Assembly (NCBI RefSeq): GCF_900099675.1
Contig: NZ_FNDQ01000006.1
Coordinates: forward strand, 62,001-126,000
Reading direction: 5' to 3'
Origin: Myroides phaeus
GTDB taxonomy: Bacteria > Bacteroidota > Bacteroidia > Flavobacteriales > Flavobacteriaceae
DNA length: 64,000 bases
Shown: positions 25,732 through 35,088 of the stretch, in pieces
Position numbering within the stretch: the first letter of the stretch is position 1
Layout of the letters: the number at the start of each line of letters is the position of its first letter
Notes under the pieces: model-generated
What the model was told of the DNA's origin: nothing
Database searches by the model: none
The model's input: the letters and a program-made list of their open reading frames with translations, nothing else
Position numbers and translations under genes: made by a program

Positions 25732-25859
25732 AGTTTTAAACGTACCATGTTCGACACATCTACCACTCAAATCCCACATTACTTAGGAAATAGGGGGTAT
25801 TTCTCGAAGATGTGTGGTACTAATGTGGTAGATGTGTGGTACGAGGTACGTATAAAACT
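25732..25859 (+). repeat. Palindromic dispersed repeat, copy A
   Basis: A 128-bp element with 35-bp terminal inverted repeats (left arm 25732-25766, right arm 25825-25859) that match at 30 of 35 positions; both ends read AGTTTTAnACGTACC from outside in. The interior holds GTGTGGTACTAATGTGGTA (25812-25830). A second copy lies inverted at 59177-59326, sharing TGTTCGACACATCT and that 19-mer exactly. There is no coding capacity. The shape suggests a MITE-like non-autonomous transposable element or a REP-type structured repeat. No flanking target duplication was evident to me. Confidence 0.8.
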
Positions 25860-25938
25860 CCTATAAACCTTGTGGTATATAGGATTAAGTTTTTTTTATT
25901 TTTTGAAAAAAGGGAGAACTTAGCTCCAGATAAATTAT

Positions 25939-26907
25939 TTACTTAGGAATATAAATCTTTTGTAGCAGCTCTTCATATTCTTTTCTAACCTCACTTGATG
26001 AGGTAATTCCGCCGCCACTTTTATACACGTAGTTATCCTGTTGTTTCTCTATAAAGCGAATCATCACAGCGCTGTCAATAGACTTTCCGTCGTATAAACC
26101 ACAAATACCCGTGTAGTAGTTGCGCTCATATGTTTCAGCCGTTTGTATGATATTAACCGTACTTTCCTTAGGCGACCCCGTAATAGAACCCGCAGGGAGT
26201 AAGCTGTTAAAAATATCACCAATGCGTTGATGCCAATCGCTCGTTAGTTCGCCACAAATCTCAGAGCTCATTTGTAGAATAGCCCCTTTAGAGGTTTCCA
26301 AGCGGTCTAAGTAACGAAAGCGCTTTACCTTTACTTTTTTAGAAACAATGTTTAGGTCGTTGCGAATTAAATCAACAATAGTGTAGTGTTCCGCTGTTTC
26401 CTTTTCATCGTTTAACAACTGTTCCGCCGCATTAGGTAAGTCGGCTTTAATCGTTCCCTTCATAGGAAAAGAAAAGATTTTATCAGCTTTAATTTGCACA
26501 AATATTTCAGGAGAAAAGCATACAAATTGTTCGTTTACACATAATCTGTATTTTGCTTTTGTACTGTAAAATACCTCTTGCAATGTACCCTTTAGGGCAA
26601 TTGGAGTCTGGATTGTCAGGTTAGTTAAGTACGAATTGCCAATTTGAAGTTGGTGGTGTACATAGTCAAATTGCTCTTTATACGCCTCAAAAGAAAGCGG
26701 ATTAGCCTCTAATGCCACAGTAGCAGTTGGGGTATTTATATCAGCATTAGTTACGCCGTTAAAGTCAAAAAGCACCTCGTTTGCACTAATGTCCTCCAAA
26801 GGTTTTACCAAGCCGTGATTACCGTCAAAACTCAGGATAAATAGAAAAGGTTTTCTATCAGAACCAAGTGTATTCATTTGTGAGATAATCGTATCTTTGA
26901 GCGGCAT
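25939..26907 (-). CDS. pabB: Aminodeoxychorismate synthase component I
   Basis: A 322-residue chorismate-binding enzyme that aminates chorismate to 4-amino-4-deoxychorismate for folate. Visible motifs: SFPMKGTIKADLP, TAEHYTIVDLIRNDLNIV, LPAGSITGSPKESTV, and YYTGICGLYDGKSIDSAVMI with the late GGGITSSSE. It lacks the N-terminal extension of anthranilate synthase TrpE, so the short PabB form is preferred. The start is put at ATG 26907; two overlapping -7 boxes lie just upstream, inside a longer frame that begins at a TTG (26934). The partner glutaminase gene is divergent, starting at 26951, only 43 bp away. Confidence 0.9.
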   Translation of the reverse strand: MPLKDTIISQMNTLGSDRKPFLFILSFDGNHGLVKPLEDISANEVLFDFNGVTNADINTPTATVALEANPLSFEAYKEQFDYVHHQLQIGNSYLTNLTIQTPIALKGTLQEVFYSTKAKYRLCVNEQFVCFSPEIFVQIKADKIFSFPMKGTIKADLPNAAEQLLNDEKETAEHYTIVDLIRNDLNIVSKKVKVKRFRYLDRLETSKGAILQMSSEICGELTSDWHQRIGDIFNSLLPAGSITGSPKESTVNIIQTAETYERNYYTGICGLYDGKSIDSAVMIRFIEKQQDNYVYKSGGGITSSSEVRKEYEELLQKIYIPK

Positions 26908-26918
26908 AATAATCAAGT

Positions 26919-26939
26919 CAAATTTAAAATTCAAAAGTA
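26919..26939 (-). promoter_or_regulatory. Two -7 promoter elements for pabB
   Basis: On the minus strand TACTTTTG (26939-26932) and TAAATTTG (26926-26919) both match TAnnTTTG. The second would start transcription about 5 bp before the ATG at 26907. Confidence 0.5.
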
Positions 26940-26950
26940 CAAAATTGTTT

Positions 26951-27556
26951 ATGAGTCAGCCCAAACAAATTGTAATAATAGACAACCACGATTCGTTTAC
27001 GTACAATTTATACCAACTATTTGACGAAAATCCTCATTGTCAAATAACTGTTTTAAAAAATGACGAAGTTACCTTAGACCAGTTAGACACCTTTGACAAG
27101 ATTGTGCTGTCGCCAGGACCTGATGTTCCTCGCTCTTATCCTATCTTATTTGACATTATTACGCGTTTTAAAGGCGTTAAACCCATTCTTGGGGTTTGCC
27201 TTGGTCACCAAACTATTGGGGAGTATTTTGGGGCTACTTTAGTTAATCTACCTTTGGTTTATCACGGAAAACAAAGCAAACTAACTTTGCAAACAGAGGA
27301 GGTGTTGTTTCAACAGCTAACATCGCCTATTGTGGTTGGATTATACCACTCTTGGGCATTAGACAAAGAGACAATTGCGGATCCACTTGTGGTAACTGCC
27401 TTAAGTACAGAGGGTGTGGTAATGGGCATTGCACATCGAGAGTACAATATCAAAGGAATTCAGTTTCACCCCGAGTCGTTTATGACAACACAAGGGCGAG
27501 AAATGATAAATAATTGGATTGAAGAGGCAGATTTACCAAATACTGAAAAAGTATAG
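26951..27556 (+). CDS. pabA: Aminodeoxychorismate/anthranilate synthase component II (glutamine amidotransferase)
   Basis: A 201-residue class I glutaminase that supplies ammonia to PabB. The triad region is clear: nucleophile Cys in GVCLGHQTIGEYFGA, and the His-Glu pair in GIQFHPESFMT; the oxyanion/entry strand is VLSPGPDVPRS. It begins IVIIDNHDSFTYNLYQ, the standard family start, so ATG 26951 is used rather than the TTG at 26897. It is transcribed away from pabB across a 43-bp gap, whereas the pair is usually cotranscribed or fused. Service to TrpE as well is possible. Confidence 0.93.
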   Translation: MSQPKQIVIIDNHDSFTYNLYQLFDENPHCQITVLKNDEVTLDQLDTFDKIVLSPGPDVPRSYPILFDIITRFKGVKPILGVCLGHQTIGEYFGATLVNLPLVYHGKQSKLTLQTEEVLFQQLTSPIVVGLYHSWALDKETIADPLVVTALSTEGVVMGIAHREYNIKGIQFHPESFMTTQGREMINNWIEEADLPNTEKV

Positions 27557-27672
27557 ATATTAAATACATATCTCCGATAAAAGGGAGGTTGTAAAAAGTA
27601 ATGACATAAATTTTAACACGAAAATACGTCAAGTTGAAAATGGGACTTTTTATCTGTTTTCTGTGATTGTCT

Positions 27673-27680
27673 TATCTTTG
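27673..27680 (+). promoter_or_regulatory. -7 promoter element for the MFS exporter, with a long leader
   Basis: TATCTTTG is a perfect TAnnTTTG. The ATG of the exporter is 156 bp further on, leaving an unusually long 5' leader. The leader contains a possible 23-codon reading from GTG 27688 to TAA 27757 and a short CAGCC/GGCTG hairpin at 27751-27766. Confidence 0.55.
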
Positions 27681-27835
27681 CAACCGAGTGATAAACAAAG
27701 GAAAACAGGGAGGTTGTTTACTTTGTACGATTTTGTTTTTCTGCGTTGCCCAGCCGTAAAGGGCTGTTTATTTGTTGCTTAAACAAGTCGGATGTTACTC
27801 GTCAATTGTTATAAACCGGAAAAGAGAATTAAGAT

Positions 27836-29263
27836 ATGGAGGCAGGAGTTATAAAAGATCCGAGAATACAAAAATATTTACCGTGGTTAGGTGCTTTGGC
27901 AATTTTTATGCAAGCATTAGACGGTACAATTCTAAATACAGGACTACCTTCTATTGCCAAGAGTTTAGGCGAGTCGCCATTGGAAATGCAGAGTGTTATT
28001 GTGTCCTACACACTTACGGTTGCCTTGCTGATACCGCTGAGTGGTTGGCTGGCAGATAGGTTTGGAACCAAGCGCATCTTCATTTTAGCCGTAACCTTGT
28101 TTACTTTAGGCTCACTGTTTTGTTCGCTTTCACGCAATTTAGACGAGTTGATTATGTCGCGAATATTTCAGGCCATAGGCGGTTCGATGATGGTGCCAGT
28201 AGCGCGATTAACACTGATATACGCTTATCCGAAAGACCAATTGCTGAAAGTGATAAACTTTATTACTATTCCCGCTTTAGTCGGACCAATGTTAGGACCA
28301 ACGGCAGGGGGATTTTTAGTAGAGAAGTTGTCGTGGCACTGGATTTTCCTTATCAATTTACCCGTTGGAATTATCGCTGTAATTGTAGCGCGCTCAATTA
28401 TTCCAAACTTCACCAACAAAGTAGGAAAGTTTGATTTATGGGGTTGGGTGATGTTGAGTGGGGGATTGACATTCTTAACTTTGGTTATCGAAAGATGGAA
28501 CGCACCAGAGATGTCTGTGGTTAAGTTGTTACTCTTATTTGTTTTGGCAATCAGTTTTATTATAGGCTACATATACCACGCCAGACGAGCAGTAGCACCG
28601 ATTATCGCGTTGAGTTTGTTTAAAATTACCACGTTGAGAGTAGGCTTAGTAGGTAACTTGATAACACGTTTTGGAATAGGAGGAATGCCGTTAATGGTGC
28701 CACTATTATTACAAGTAGGGTATGGATATTCTGCTTTTTACGCTGGGTTAATGATGATTCCGCAAGCGCTTTCAAACCTTATCTCTCGTAACTTTGTAGT
28801 GCCAATTGTAAAGCGATTTGGTTATAGAAGAACTTTGGTAACCAATACGGTTTGCCTTGGGCTACTGATATCGGTATTTTTCTTTATTACGAAGAACACG
28901 CCATTTTGGGTAATTATTATACTAATGGCGTTGAATGGTGCTTTTAACGCCGTTCAATTTACCTCAATGAACACGATATCACTGGCAGATTTGGACAATG
29001 AAACCTCAAGTGAAGGAAACAGCTTGTTATCTGTAACCCAACAATTAGCAATTAGCTTGGGAATTTCGTTATCTGCTATGTTCTTGATGATATTTCAAAA
29101 CAGCGATGTAGGAATTTCAGGAGATGGAATTGCCGTATTTAGATACACGTTCTTAGTAATGGGATTATTGACAGTATTATCAAGTTTAATTTTCTTACAA
29201 CTGAGCAATACGTCAGGAGCAAACTTATCAGGAAAGCGCGAGTATAAAAGAGATGAGCAGTAA
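27836..29263 (+). CDS. mdtD: MFS drug exporter, DHA2 family (MdtD-like)
   Basis: A 475-residue polytopic transporter with about 14 hydrophobic segments. The first ~200 residues strongly resemble E. coli MdtD as I remember it: FMQALDGTILNTGLPSIAKS, then VIVSYTLTVALLIPLSGWLA, and LFTLGSLFCSLS. The motif-A segment GWLADRFGTKRIF and motif C LVGPMLGPTAGGFLVE mark a drug:H+ antiporter. It probably exports drugs or metabolites using the proton gradient. No RND partner genes are adjacent, unlike in enterobacteria. The long leader may regulate expression. A terminator follows. Confidence 0.85.
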   Translation: MEAGVIKDPRIQKYLPWLGALAIFMQALDGTILNTGLPSIAKSLGESPLEMQSVIVSYTLTVALLIPLSGWLADRFGTKRIFILAVTLFTLGSLFCSLSRNLDELIMSRIFQAIGGSMMVPVARLTLIYAYPKDQLLKVINFITIPALVGPMLGPTAGGFLVEKLSWHWIFLINLPVGIIAVIVARSIIPNFTNKVGKFDLWGWVMLSGGLTFLTLVIERWNAPEMSVVKLLLLFVLAISFIIGYIYHARRAVAPIIALSLFKITTLRVGLVGNLITRFGIGGMPLMVPLLLQVGYGYSAFYAGLMMIPQALSNLISRNFVVPIVKRFGYRRTLVTNTVCLGLLISVFFFITKNTPFWVIIILMALNGAFNAVQFTSMNTISLADLDNETSSEGNSLLSVTQQLAISLGISLSAMFLMIFQNSDVGISGDGIAVFRYTFLVMGLLTVLSSLIFLQLSNTSGANLSGKREYKRDEQ

Positions 29264-29282
29264 TTTGTACACTGTTATATAA

Positions 29283-29323
29283 GAGAAAGGGAATATACAT
29301 TTGCTGTGTATATTCTCTTTTTT
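29283..29323 (+). terminator. Intrinsic terminator of the MFS gene
   Basis: Stem AAGGGAATATACA pairs with TGTATATTCTCTT (one mismatch region), followed by a six-base T-run, directly downstream of the stop codon. Confidence 0.75.
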
Positions 29324-29376
29324 ATGCTTGTATTTTTGGCGTATTCAAATTGTCTGCCTTTTGTACTATTTGGCGA

Positions 29377-29865
29377 TTATAGTTGTTTTTCAAAGCAGTT
29401 AAACAGTCCTTTTGAGAAAGTTACTGTACCAGCAAAGCGGTAGTTTTTCTTCGTGTATACTGCATTTGCCGTTGGGTTCTTAGCATACGTATCAAAGCGA
29501 ATACTGTTGTATTGTTGTTGCTTAGCGTATTGCTCCACAAAAGCCAGCATTTTAGACGAGATACCCTTTCCTTGTTGCGATGGACAAACAAAAAGTCTGT
29601 GCATCACTAAAAAAGGAGGAGCATATTGCCACTGTATATCATCATATTCCGGATCGCATAACTCATTTAAAACCATATAAGCAATAAGCTTATCCTGTTC
29701 GAAGTATGCAAACGCCTGTTTGTTCACTATGTCATTTGCCAGTATTTCTGGAGTAGGATACGCTTCATCCCATTGGTCAATACCCTGTTCAATCATATGT
29801 TTCTTCACAGTTTGAAGTACCGTGATAGCCTGAGGCAAGTCGGCAGAAGTAAGAAGGCAAATCAT
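29377..29865 (-). CDS. GNAT-family N-acetyltransferase
   Basis: A 162-residue acetyltransferase. The acetyl-CoA site is seen as HRLFVCPSQQGKGISSKMLA (motif A, R/QxxGxG/A type), preceded by a strand KLIAYMVLNE and followed by SIRFDTYAKNPTANAVYTKKNYRF, the usual motif B with a conserved N and Y. The substrate is unknown. It converges with the MFS exporter gene and appears monocistronic. Confidence 0.85.
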   Translation of the reverse strand: MICLLTSADLPQAITVLQTVKKHMIEQGIDQWDEAYPTPEILANDIVNKQAFAYFEQDKLIAYMVLNELCDPEYDDIQWQYAPPFLVMHRLFVCPSQQGKGISSKMLAFVEQYAKQQQYNSIRFDTYAKNPTANAVYTKKNYRFAGTVTFSKGLFNCFEKQL

Positions 29866-30504
29866 ATCATTTACAATTTAATAATAGCATTGCAATAACT
29901 TAAAAAATAGGAAGACATACAATGTTTTTAATTTTTTTTGGAACATAGAAACAAGAACGGTGTTTTTTATAACGGAATCATGCCGATTAAAAGGGAAAAA
30001 AACAAAAAAAAGGTGTTTTGTGATTACTCCAATAAGGGTATTGTAATGTTCTTAGAAACAGTAAACTTAAGAACGTAGTTTTAGAAGAAAAAAAACTAAA
30101 AAAAGAAAGAAGTAAGCGAGGTAAATTAGATTGAAAATAAATTGAGATTAAAGGCTTGGGAAGAGGCGATTTTACGGTATAAAAAAAGAGTTTGGCACGA
30201 TTATTTATTAATTGCTAAACGATAGAATATGTATGTGGTTATTTATATTGATTCTATAAATTAAAATTATCTGAAATATTACTTAAAACACGCGTTGTTT
30301 GTTAAAATTATTTGATAGTTTTATTTGTGGAAAGTATTCTATTACTCTTTTGGTATTTTTTAATGTTAAAAACAAAAAAGTTTAAACATATGAAATTGTG
30401 GTGATAATTATCATTTAATTGGTGTTTTTTACTTTTTAATTTTACAGCTTGAAAATATAGAAAGATAAAATTAAAGCATTTATTTATTTTAAACAGTTAT
30501 CAAA
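29866..30504. other. Long gene-free region upstream of the sdh operon
   Basis: About 640 bp, very AT-rich, with several A/T homopolymer runs. The best reading frame is 32 codons (29980-30078, MPIKREKNKKK...), which I do not accept as a gene. A 7-bp inverted repeat GTTCTTA/TAAGAAC lies at about 30049-30075. The sdhC promoter must be here, but I could not place a TAnnTTTG box. Confidence 0.5.
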
Positions 30505-31155
30505 ATGAACACACTCTCACGTAAGATTGTAATGGCTGGGACAGGATTATTTTTGTGTTTTTTCCTACTAATCCATTGTTTGGGAAATACACAATTATTT
30601 TTAGAGCCAGAAGAGGCAAGATTAAGCTTCAATGCTTATTCTCATTTTTTAACAGGAAATCCATTAGTTAAGGCTGTTTCCTATATTCTTTACTTGTCTA
30701 TTATCGGACACGCAGTATATGCGTTGATAATAACAATGAAAAATAAGGCAGCAGGTGGATCGTATAAAAAGGATAATAGAGGTAGAGCAAGTAAATGGTA
30801 CAGCAGAAGTATGGGTGTACTTGGGTCAATTGTTCTTATTTTCCTTGTAATGCACTTTGCAAACTTTTGGTATGTATATAAATTTGGATCTATCACGCTT
30901 GATGCAAATGGGAACAAAGATTTATACGAAGTTGTTAGGGTTGCATTCCAACAATTATGGTTGGTAGTACTTTATGTAATCGCAATGATTGCGTTGTGTT
31001 ACCACTTAATTCACGGAATTACAAGTGGAGTTAGAACACTTGGATTATTCCACCCTAAGTATGTACGTTGGGTTAATGTATTCGGTATTATTTATTCTAT
31101 CGTAATATGTGCAGGTTTTGCCTTAATGCCAATTTATATTTATTTAACTAATTAA
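30505..31155 (+). CDS. sdhC: Succinate dehydrogenase cytochrome b subunit
   Basis: A 216-residue five-helix membrane anchor of complex II of the single-subunit, two-heme type found in Bacteroidota and epsilon-type fumarate reductases. It holds the b hemes and the quinone site. Candidate heme-ligand histidines are in FLLIHCLGN (TM1), ALIITMKNK-preceding HAVYALI, LVMHFANFWY and CYHLIHGITSGVRTLG. First gene of the sdhC-sdhA-sdhB-porin-DASS operon; sdhA starts 12 bp later. A 640-bp gene-free region precedes it. Confidence 0.93.
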   Translation: MNTLSRKIVMAGTGLFLCFFLLIHCLGNTQLFLEPEEARLSFNAYSHFLTGNPLVKAVSYILYLSIIGHAVYALIITMKNKAAGGSYKKDNRGRASKWYSRSMGVLGSIVLIFLVMHFANFWYVYKFGSITLDANGNKDLYEVVRVAFQQLWLVVLYVIAMIALCYHLIHGITSGVRTLGLFHPKYVRWVNVFGIIYSIVICAGFALMPIYIYLTN

Positions 31156-31167
31156 TACGTTGTTGTG

Positions 31168-33087
31168 ATGAAATTAGATGCAAAAATACCTCAAGGTCCA
31201 TTAGAAGATAAATGGGCAAACTATAAAAAAACTGCTCGTTTGGTAAACCCAGCGAATAGAAAAAAATTAGATGTTATTGTAATTGGAACTGGTTTAGCAG
31301 GTAGTTCTGTTGCGGCATCTTTAGGTGAAATGGGATATAATGTTAAGTCATTCTGTTTCCAAGATACTCCACGTCGTGCGCACTCTGTTGCAGCTCAAGG
31401 AGGGGTGAATGCTGCTAAAAATTACAAAAACGACGGTGATAGTGTTTACCGTATGTTTATGGATACATTAAAAGGAGGAGACTTTAGAGCTCGTGAAGCA
31501 AACGTATATCGTTTAGCAGAATGTTCTCTAAACTTAATAGACCAGTCTGTAGCACAAGGGGTTCCTTTTGGTAGAGAATATGGAGGATATTTAAATAATA
31601 GATCGTTCGGTGGAGTACAGGTGAGTAGAACGTTCTATGCACGTGGACAAACGGGACAACAATTACTTTTAGGTACTTATCAAGCGTTAATGCGCCAAGT
31701 AAATAAAAAGACAGTTCAGTTGTATTCATCTCACGAAATGCTTGACTTAGTTGTTATTGACGGAAAAGCAAGAGGAGTTGTAGTGCGTAACTTAGAAACT
31801 GGAGAAATTGAGAAACACGCAGCTCACGCTGTAGTTTTAGCTACTGGAGGATTTGGTAAAATTTATTACTTATCTACTTTAGCAATGGGATGTAATGGTT
31901 CTGCTATCTGGAGAGCACACAAAAAAGGAGCTTTCTTTGCTTCTCCAAGCTGGACTCAGATTCACCCTACATCACTTCCTCAATCAGGAGATTATCAGTC
32001 TAAATTAACGTTGATGTCTGAGTCATTGCGTAATGATGGTCGTATTTGGGTTCCTAAAAAACTTGATGAGACAAGAGTTGCTAATGATATTCCAGAAGAA
32101 GAAAGAGATTACTACTTAGAGCGTCGTTACCCTGCATTTGGAAACTTAGCCCCTCGTGATATTTCATCTCGTGCTGCAAAAGAAAGAATTGATGCTGGAT
32201 ACGGAGTAGGAGCTTTGAAAAATGCAGTTTACTTAGACTTCTCTAAAGCAATTAGAGAGCAAGGACAAGAAAAAATTGCTGAGAAATACGGTAACTTATT
32301 CAGAATGTACGAAAAGATTACAGGTATCAACGCGTACAAAGAACCAATGATGATTTCACCTGCTGCCCACTTCTCAATGGGTGGATTATGGGTAGATTAT
32401 GAATTGATGACTACTATTCCTGGATTATTCGCTTTAGGAGAAGCAAACTTTGCAGATCACGGAGCAAATAGATTAGGTGCTAACTCTTTATTGCAGGCTT
32501 CTGTAGATGGATATTTTATTGCTCCTTATACGATTGCTAACTATTTAGCAGATCAAATTAGAGTAGGTAAAATTTCAACAGATCACCCTGAGTTTGATAA
32601 AGTGGTTAAAGAATCACAAGAGAAACTGGAAGGTCTATTAAAAATTAAAGGAGACAAGTCGGTAGATTATTACCATAAAAAACTTGGAAAATTGTTGTAC
32701 GACTACTGTGGTTTAGCAAGAACTGCAGAGGGATTAACATACGCGATTGAAGAGATCAAGAAATTAAGAGAGGAATTCTACAAAAATGTAAACGTTCCTG
32801 GGGAAAATGATACAATGAATGCTGAGTTAGAGAAAGCAGGAAGGGTAGCAGATTATCTTGAAATCGGTGTATTGATGTGTTATGATGCTTTAACAAGAAA
32901 TGAGTCTTGTGGAGCTCACTTTAGAGAAGAGTTTCAAACAGAAGATGGAGAGGCAAAACGTAATGATGAAGAGTTCCAATTTATTTCCGCTTGGGAATGG
33001 GCAGGATCACTTGACAAAGAGCCAATCTTGAACAAAGAAGAGTTGAAATTTGAATTCGTACAACCAACTATCCGTAGTTATAAATAA
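31168..33087 (+). CDS. sdhA: Succinate dehydrogenase/fumarate reductase flavoprotein subunit
   Basis: A 639-residue FAD subunit that oxidises succinate to fumarate on the cytoplasmic face of complex II. The dinucleotide fold begins [21 protein letters not shown]; the covalent FAD histidine is His72 in [14 protein letters not shown]; the active-site arginine region is [11 protein letters not shown]; and [20 protein letters not shown] holds the second FAD contact. I use ATG 31168; a GTG immediately before it would add one residue. Spacing to sdhB is 10 bp. The length is that of the fumarate-reductase-like Bacteroidota enzyme. Confidence 0.97.
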   Translation: MKLDAKIPQGPLEDKWANYKKTARLVNPANRKKLDVIVIGTGLAGSSVAASLGEMGYNVKSFCFQDTPRRAHSVAAQGGVNAAKNYKNDGDSVYRMFMDTLKGGDFRAREANVYRLAECSLNLIDQSVAQGVPFGREYGGYLNNRSFGGVQVSRTFYARGQTGQQLLLGTYQALMRQVNKKTVQLYSSHEMLDLVVIDGKARGVVVRNLETGEIEKHAAHAVVLATGGFGKIYYLSTLAMGCNGSAIWRAHKKGAFFASPSWTQIHPTSLPQSGDYQSKLTLMSESLRNDGRIWVPKKLDETRVANDIPEEERDYYLERRYPAFGNLAPRDISSRAAKERIDAGYGVGALKNAVYLDFSKAIREQGQEKIAEKYGNLFRMYEKITGINAYKEPMMISPAAHFSMGGLWVDYELMTTIPGLFALGEANFADHGANRLGANSLLQASVDGYFIAPYTIANYLADQIRVGKISTDHPEFDKVVKESQEKLEGLLKIKGDKSVDYYHKKLGKLLYDYCGLARTAEGLTYAIEEIKKLREEFYKNVNVPGENDTMNAELEKAGRVADYLEIGVLMCYDALTRNESCGAHFREEFQTEDGEAKRNDEEFQFISAWEWAGSLDKEPILNKEELKFEFVQPTIRSYK

Positions 33088-33097
33088 TTATTAGTCT

Positions 33098-33850
33098 ATG
33101 AAACTGCATCTTAAAATATGGAGACAAGCGGGGCGCAAAGCTGAAGGTAAACTTGTAGATTATACTTTAGATAATGTGAACCCACATATGTCTTTCTTAG
33201 AAATGTTAGATACTTTAAACGAAAAGTTAATTGTAAATAAAGAAGCTCCTATCGAATTTGATCACGATTGTCGTGAAGGAATTTGTGGACAATGTGGTGT
33301 TGTAATTAATGGAAACGCACACGGACCATTAGAGAACACAACTACTTGTCAATTACATATGCGTGAGTTTAAAGACGGAGAAACTGTAATGATTGAGCCG
33401 TTTAGAGCCAATGGATTCCCAGTGAAAAAGGATTTAAAAGTAGATAGAAGTGCTTTTGACCGTATTATTTCTGCTGGAGGATACGTTTCTGTAAACACAG
33501 GACAAGCTCCTGAAGCAAATACAATTCCAGTATCTCACGCTACTGCTGAAGCGGCGTTTGATTCTGCAGCGTGTATCGGTTGTGGTGCTTGTGTTGCAAC
33601 GTGTAAAAATGGTAGTGCGGCGTTATTTACGTCTGCTAAGATTACACAGTTGGCTATTTTACCACAATCTCAAGAGGAGAGAAAAGAGAGAGCTTTAGGT
33701 ATGATCGCACAAATGGATGAAGAAGGGTTTGGACACTGTTCAAATACGGAAGCTTGTGAGGTTGAATGTCCACAGGGAATCTCAGTTCTTAACATTGCAC
33801 GAATGAACTACGAGTACAACCGTGCAAGTTTTTTAAAGTTTAAGAAATAA
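33098..33850 (+). CDS. sdhB: Succinate dehydrogenase/fumarate reductase iron-sulfur subunit
   Basis: A 250-residue Fe-S subunit carrying electrons from FAD to the quinone site. The [2Fe-2S] ligands are in CREGICGQCGVVING with the fourth Cys in ENTTTCQLH; the [4Fe-4S] motif is CIGCGACVATCKNG; the [3Fe-4S] region is the late cluster around CSNTEACEVECPQGIS. Order and spacing match the family. Tight spacing (10 bp both sides) places it in the five-gene operon. Confidence 0.97.
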   Translation: MKLHLKIWRQAGRKAEGKLVDYTLDNVNPHMSFLEMLDTLNEKLIVNKEAPIEFDHDCREGICGQCGVVINGNAHGPLENTTTCQLHMREFKDGETVMIEPFRANGFPVKKDLKVDRSAFDRIISAGGYVSVNTGQAPEANTIPVSHATAEAAFDSAACIGCGACVATCKNGSAALFTSAKITQLAILPQSQEERKERALGMIAQMDEEGFGHCSNTEACEVECPQGISVLNIARMNYEYNRASFLKFKK

Positions 33851-33860
33851 AAGATTTTAT

Positions 33861-35069
33861 ATGGTAAATCTATATAATACATTAAAACTTAAGGTATTGG
33901 TCGGTGCAGCAGTATGCTGTACCGCGGTATCTTTCGCTCAAAAGGTTGAAACTGATACAGTTGCCGTATTTGAGGAAAAAATTGTGTTGAATCCTGTAGA
34001 CGAGAAATTTCCTAAATTTAAAGTAGGAGGTGTTTTTCAATCTCGTTTTTCAGCGAATTTTAAAGAGAACGTTGATATTGATGGTTTACACCATAGTGAT
34101 GGAAGTGGAACGCACAATACATTTGACGTTAAGAGAATGAGGGTGTCAATGGGAGTTAAAGTTACTAAAAACTTAGAGGTTACTGCTTTAGCTAACTTTG
34201 CTGACTTCAAACAAAAAGATGTAAGTACTCGTGTATTAGAGAATGCGTTTGCTAAATATACTGTAAATCGTTATTTACAAATTACAGTAGGACAGTTTAG
34301 ACCATTATTTGGTATGGAAGAAACAATGCCTGTGGATGTACTTAGATCGATAGACTATACAAACTCTTACTATACTTTTGGTAGATTAGGATGGACAAGT
34401 TTCCAGGTTGGTGCTGCGATTACAGGTAGTGTTGATTTAGGAGATGTACCAATGAGCTACGGTTTCTCTGTAACAAATGGTAATGGTAAGAATAAAACAG
34501 ATAATGACGACGGTAAAAATTACTCGAGTAGATTATTGTTTAATCTTGATAAAAAACACAACTTAAATGTAGGTGTAAGTGGTGGTATTGCTGAAGTAAA
34601 TAAAGAAAAAGCGTATGCAGTAGGAGTTGAGGCAACAGCAAAACTTCCGATTACAGAGCGTTGGAGTATTGATTTTCAAACAGAGGCAAAACAAGCGACT
34701 AACCACGAACAATATTTTAAAGCTTTAAATGCATCAATTGTAGATGGCGTTCCAACTTTAACGTCAAAAATTGATGATTATAAAGTAAAAAGTTTTTATT
34801 TTGTTCCCAATATTAGATATGAAATAGGTGCTAAAACGTTTCATGCAATTGAATTTGCTTGTCGCTATGAGTACTTAGATGAAAATAGTACATTAAATTC
34901 AAATGCAAGACAAACTTGGATTCCAATGCTTACTTTAGAAGTATTGAAAAACTATGGAGTAAGAATTCAAGCAGGTATGCAGATTGATAATTTCAAACAT
35001 AATATTGAAAATAGTAAGACATACAATTCAAATCTTGCATTTCTTCAATTACAATGTAGATTTTTATAA
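33861..35069 (+). CDS. Outer-membrane porin, OprO/OprP-like
   Basis: A 402-residue predicted outer-membrane beta-barrel. It has a Sec signal peptide (LKVLVGAAVCCTAVSFAQ) and then many short amphipathic strands; typical stretches are FKVGGVFQSRFSANF, QITVGQFRPLFGMEE, and a final strand ending in Phe-Leu (LAFLQLQCRFL), which fits the BAM recognition signal. The GQFRPLFG element is characteristic of the phosphate-selective porin O/P family. Its place between sdhB and a DASS dicarboxylate carrier, 10 and 19 bp apart, suggests it admits C4-dicarboxylates or another anion rather than phosphate (inference). Confidence 0.85.
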   Translation: MVNLYNTLKLKVLVGAAVCCTAVSFAQKVETDTVAVFEEKIVLNPVDEKFPKFKVGGVFQSRFSANFKENVDIDGLHHSDGSGTHNTFDVKRMRVSMGVKVTKNLEVTALANFADFKQKDVSTRVLENAFAKYTVNRYLQITVGQFRPLFGMEETMPVDVLRSIDYTNSYYTFGRLGWTSFQVGAAITGSVDLGDVPMSYGFSVTNGNGKNKTDNDDGKNYSSRLLFNLDKKHNLNVGVSGGIAEVNKEKAYAVGVEATAKLPITERWSIDFQTEAKQATNHEQYFKALNASIVDGVPTLTSKIDDYKVKSFYFVPNIRYEIGAKTFHAIEFACRYEYLDENSTLNSNARQTWIPMLTLEVLKNYGVRIQAGMQIDNFKHNIENSKTYNSNLAFLQLQCRFL

Positions 35070-35088
35070 AAGCTAAATATAATTAGCG

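Noticed and set aside
27772..28059. 95-codon frame overlapping the start of the MFS exporter gene
   Set aside because: Mostly inside the exporter gene in another frame; low-complexity Arg/Tyr/Cys composition typical of shadow frames.
29980..30078. 32-codon frame beginning MPIKREKNKKK upstream of sdhC
   Set aside because: Short, Lys-rich, with no promoter box or ribosome site seen; an AT-rich region gives such frames by chance.
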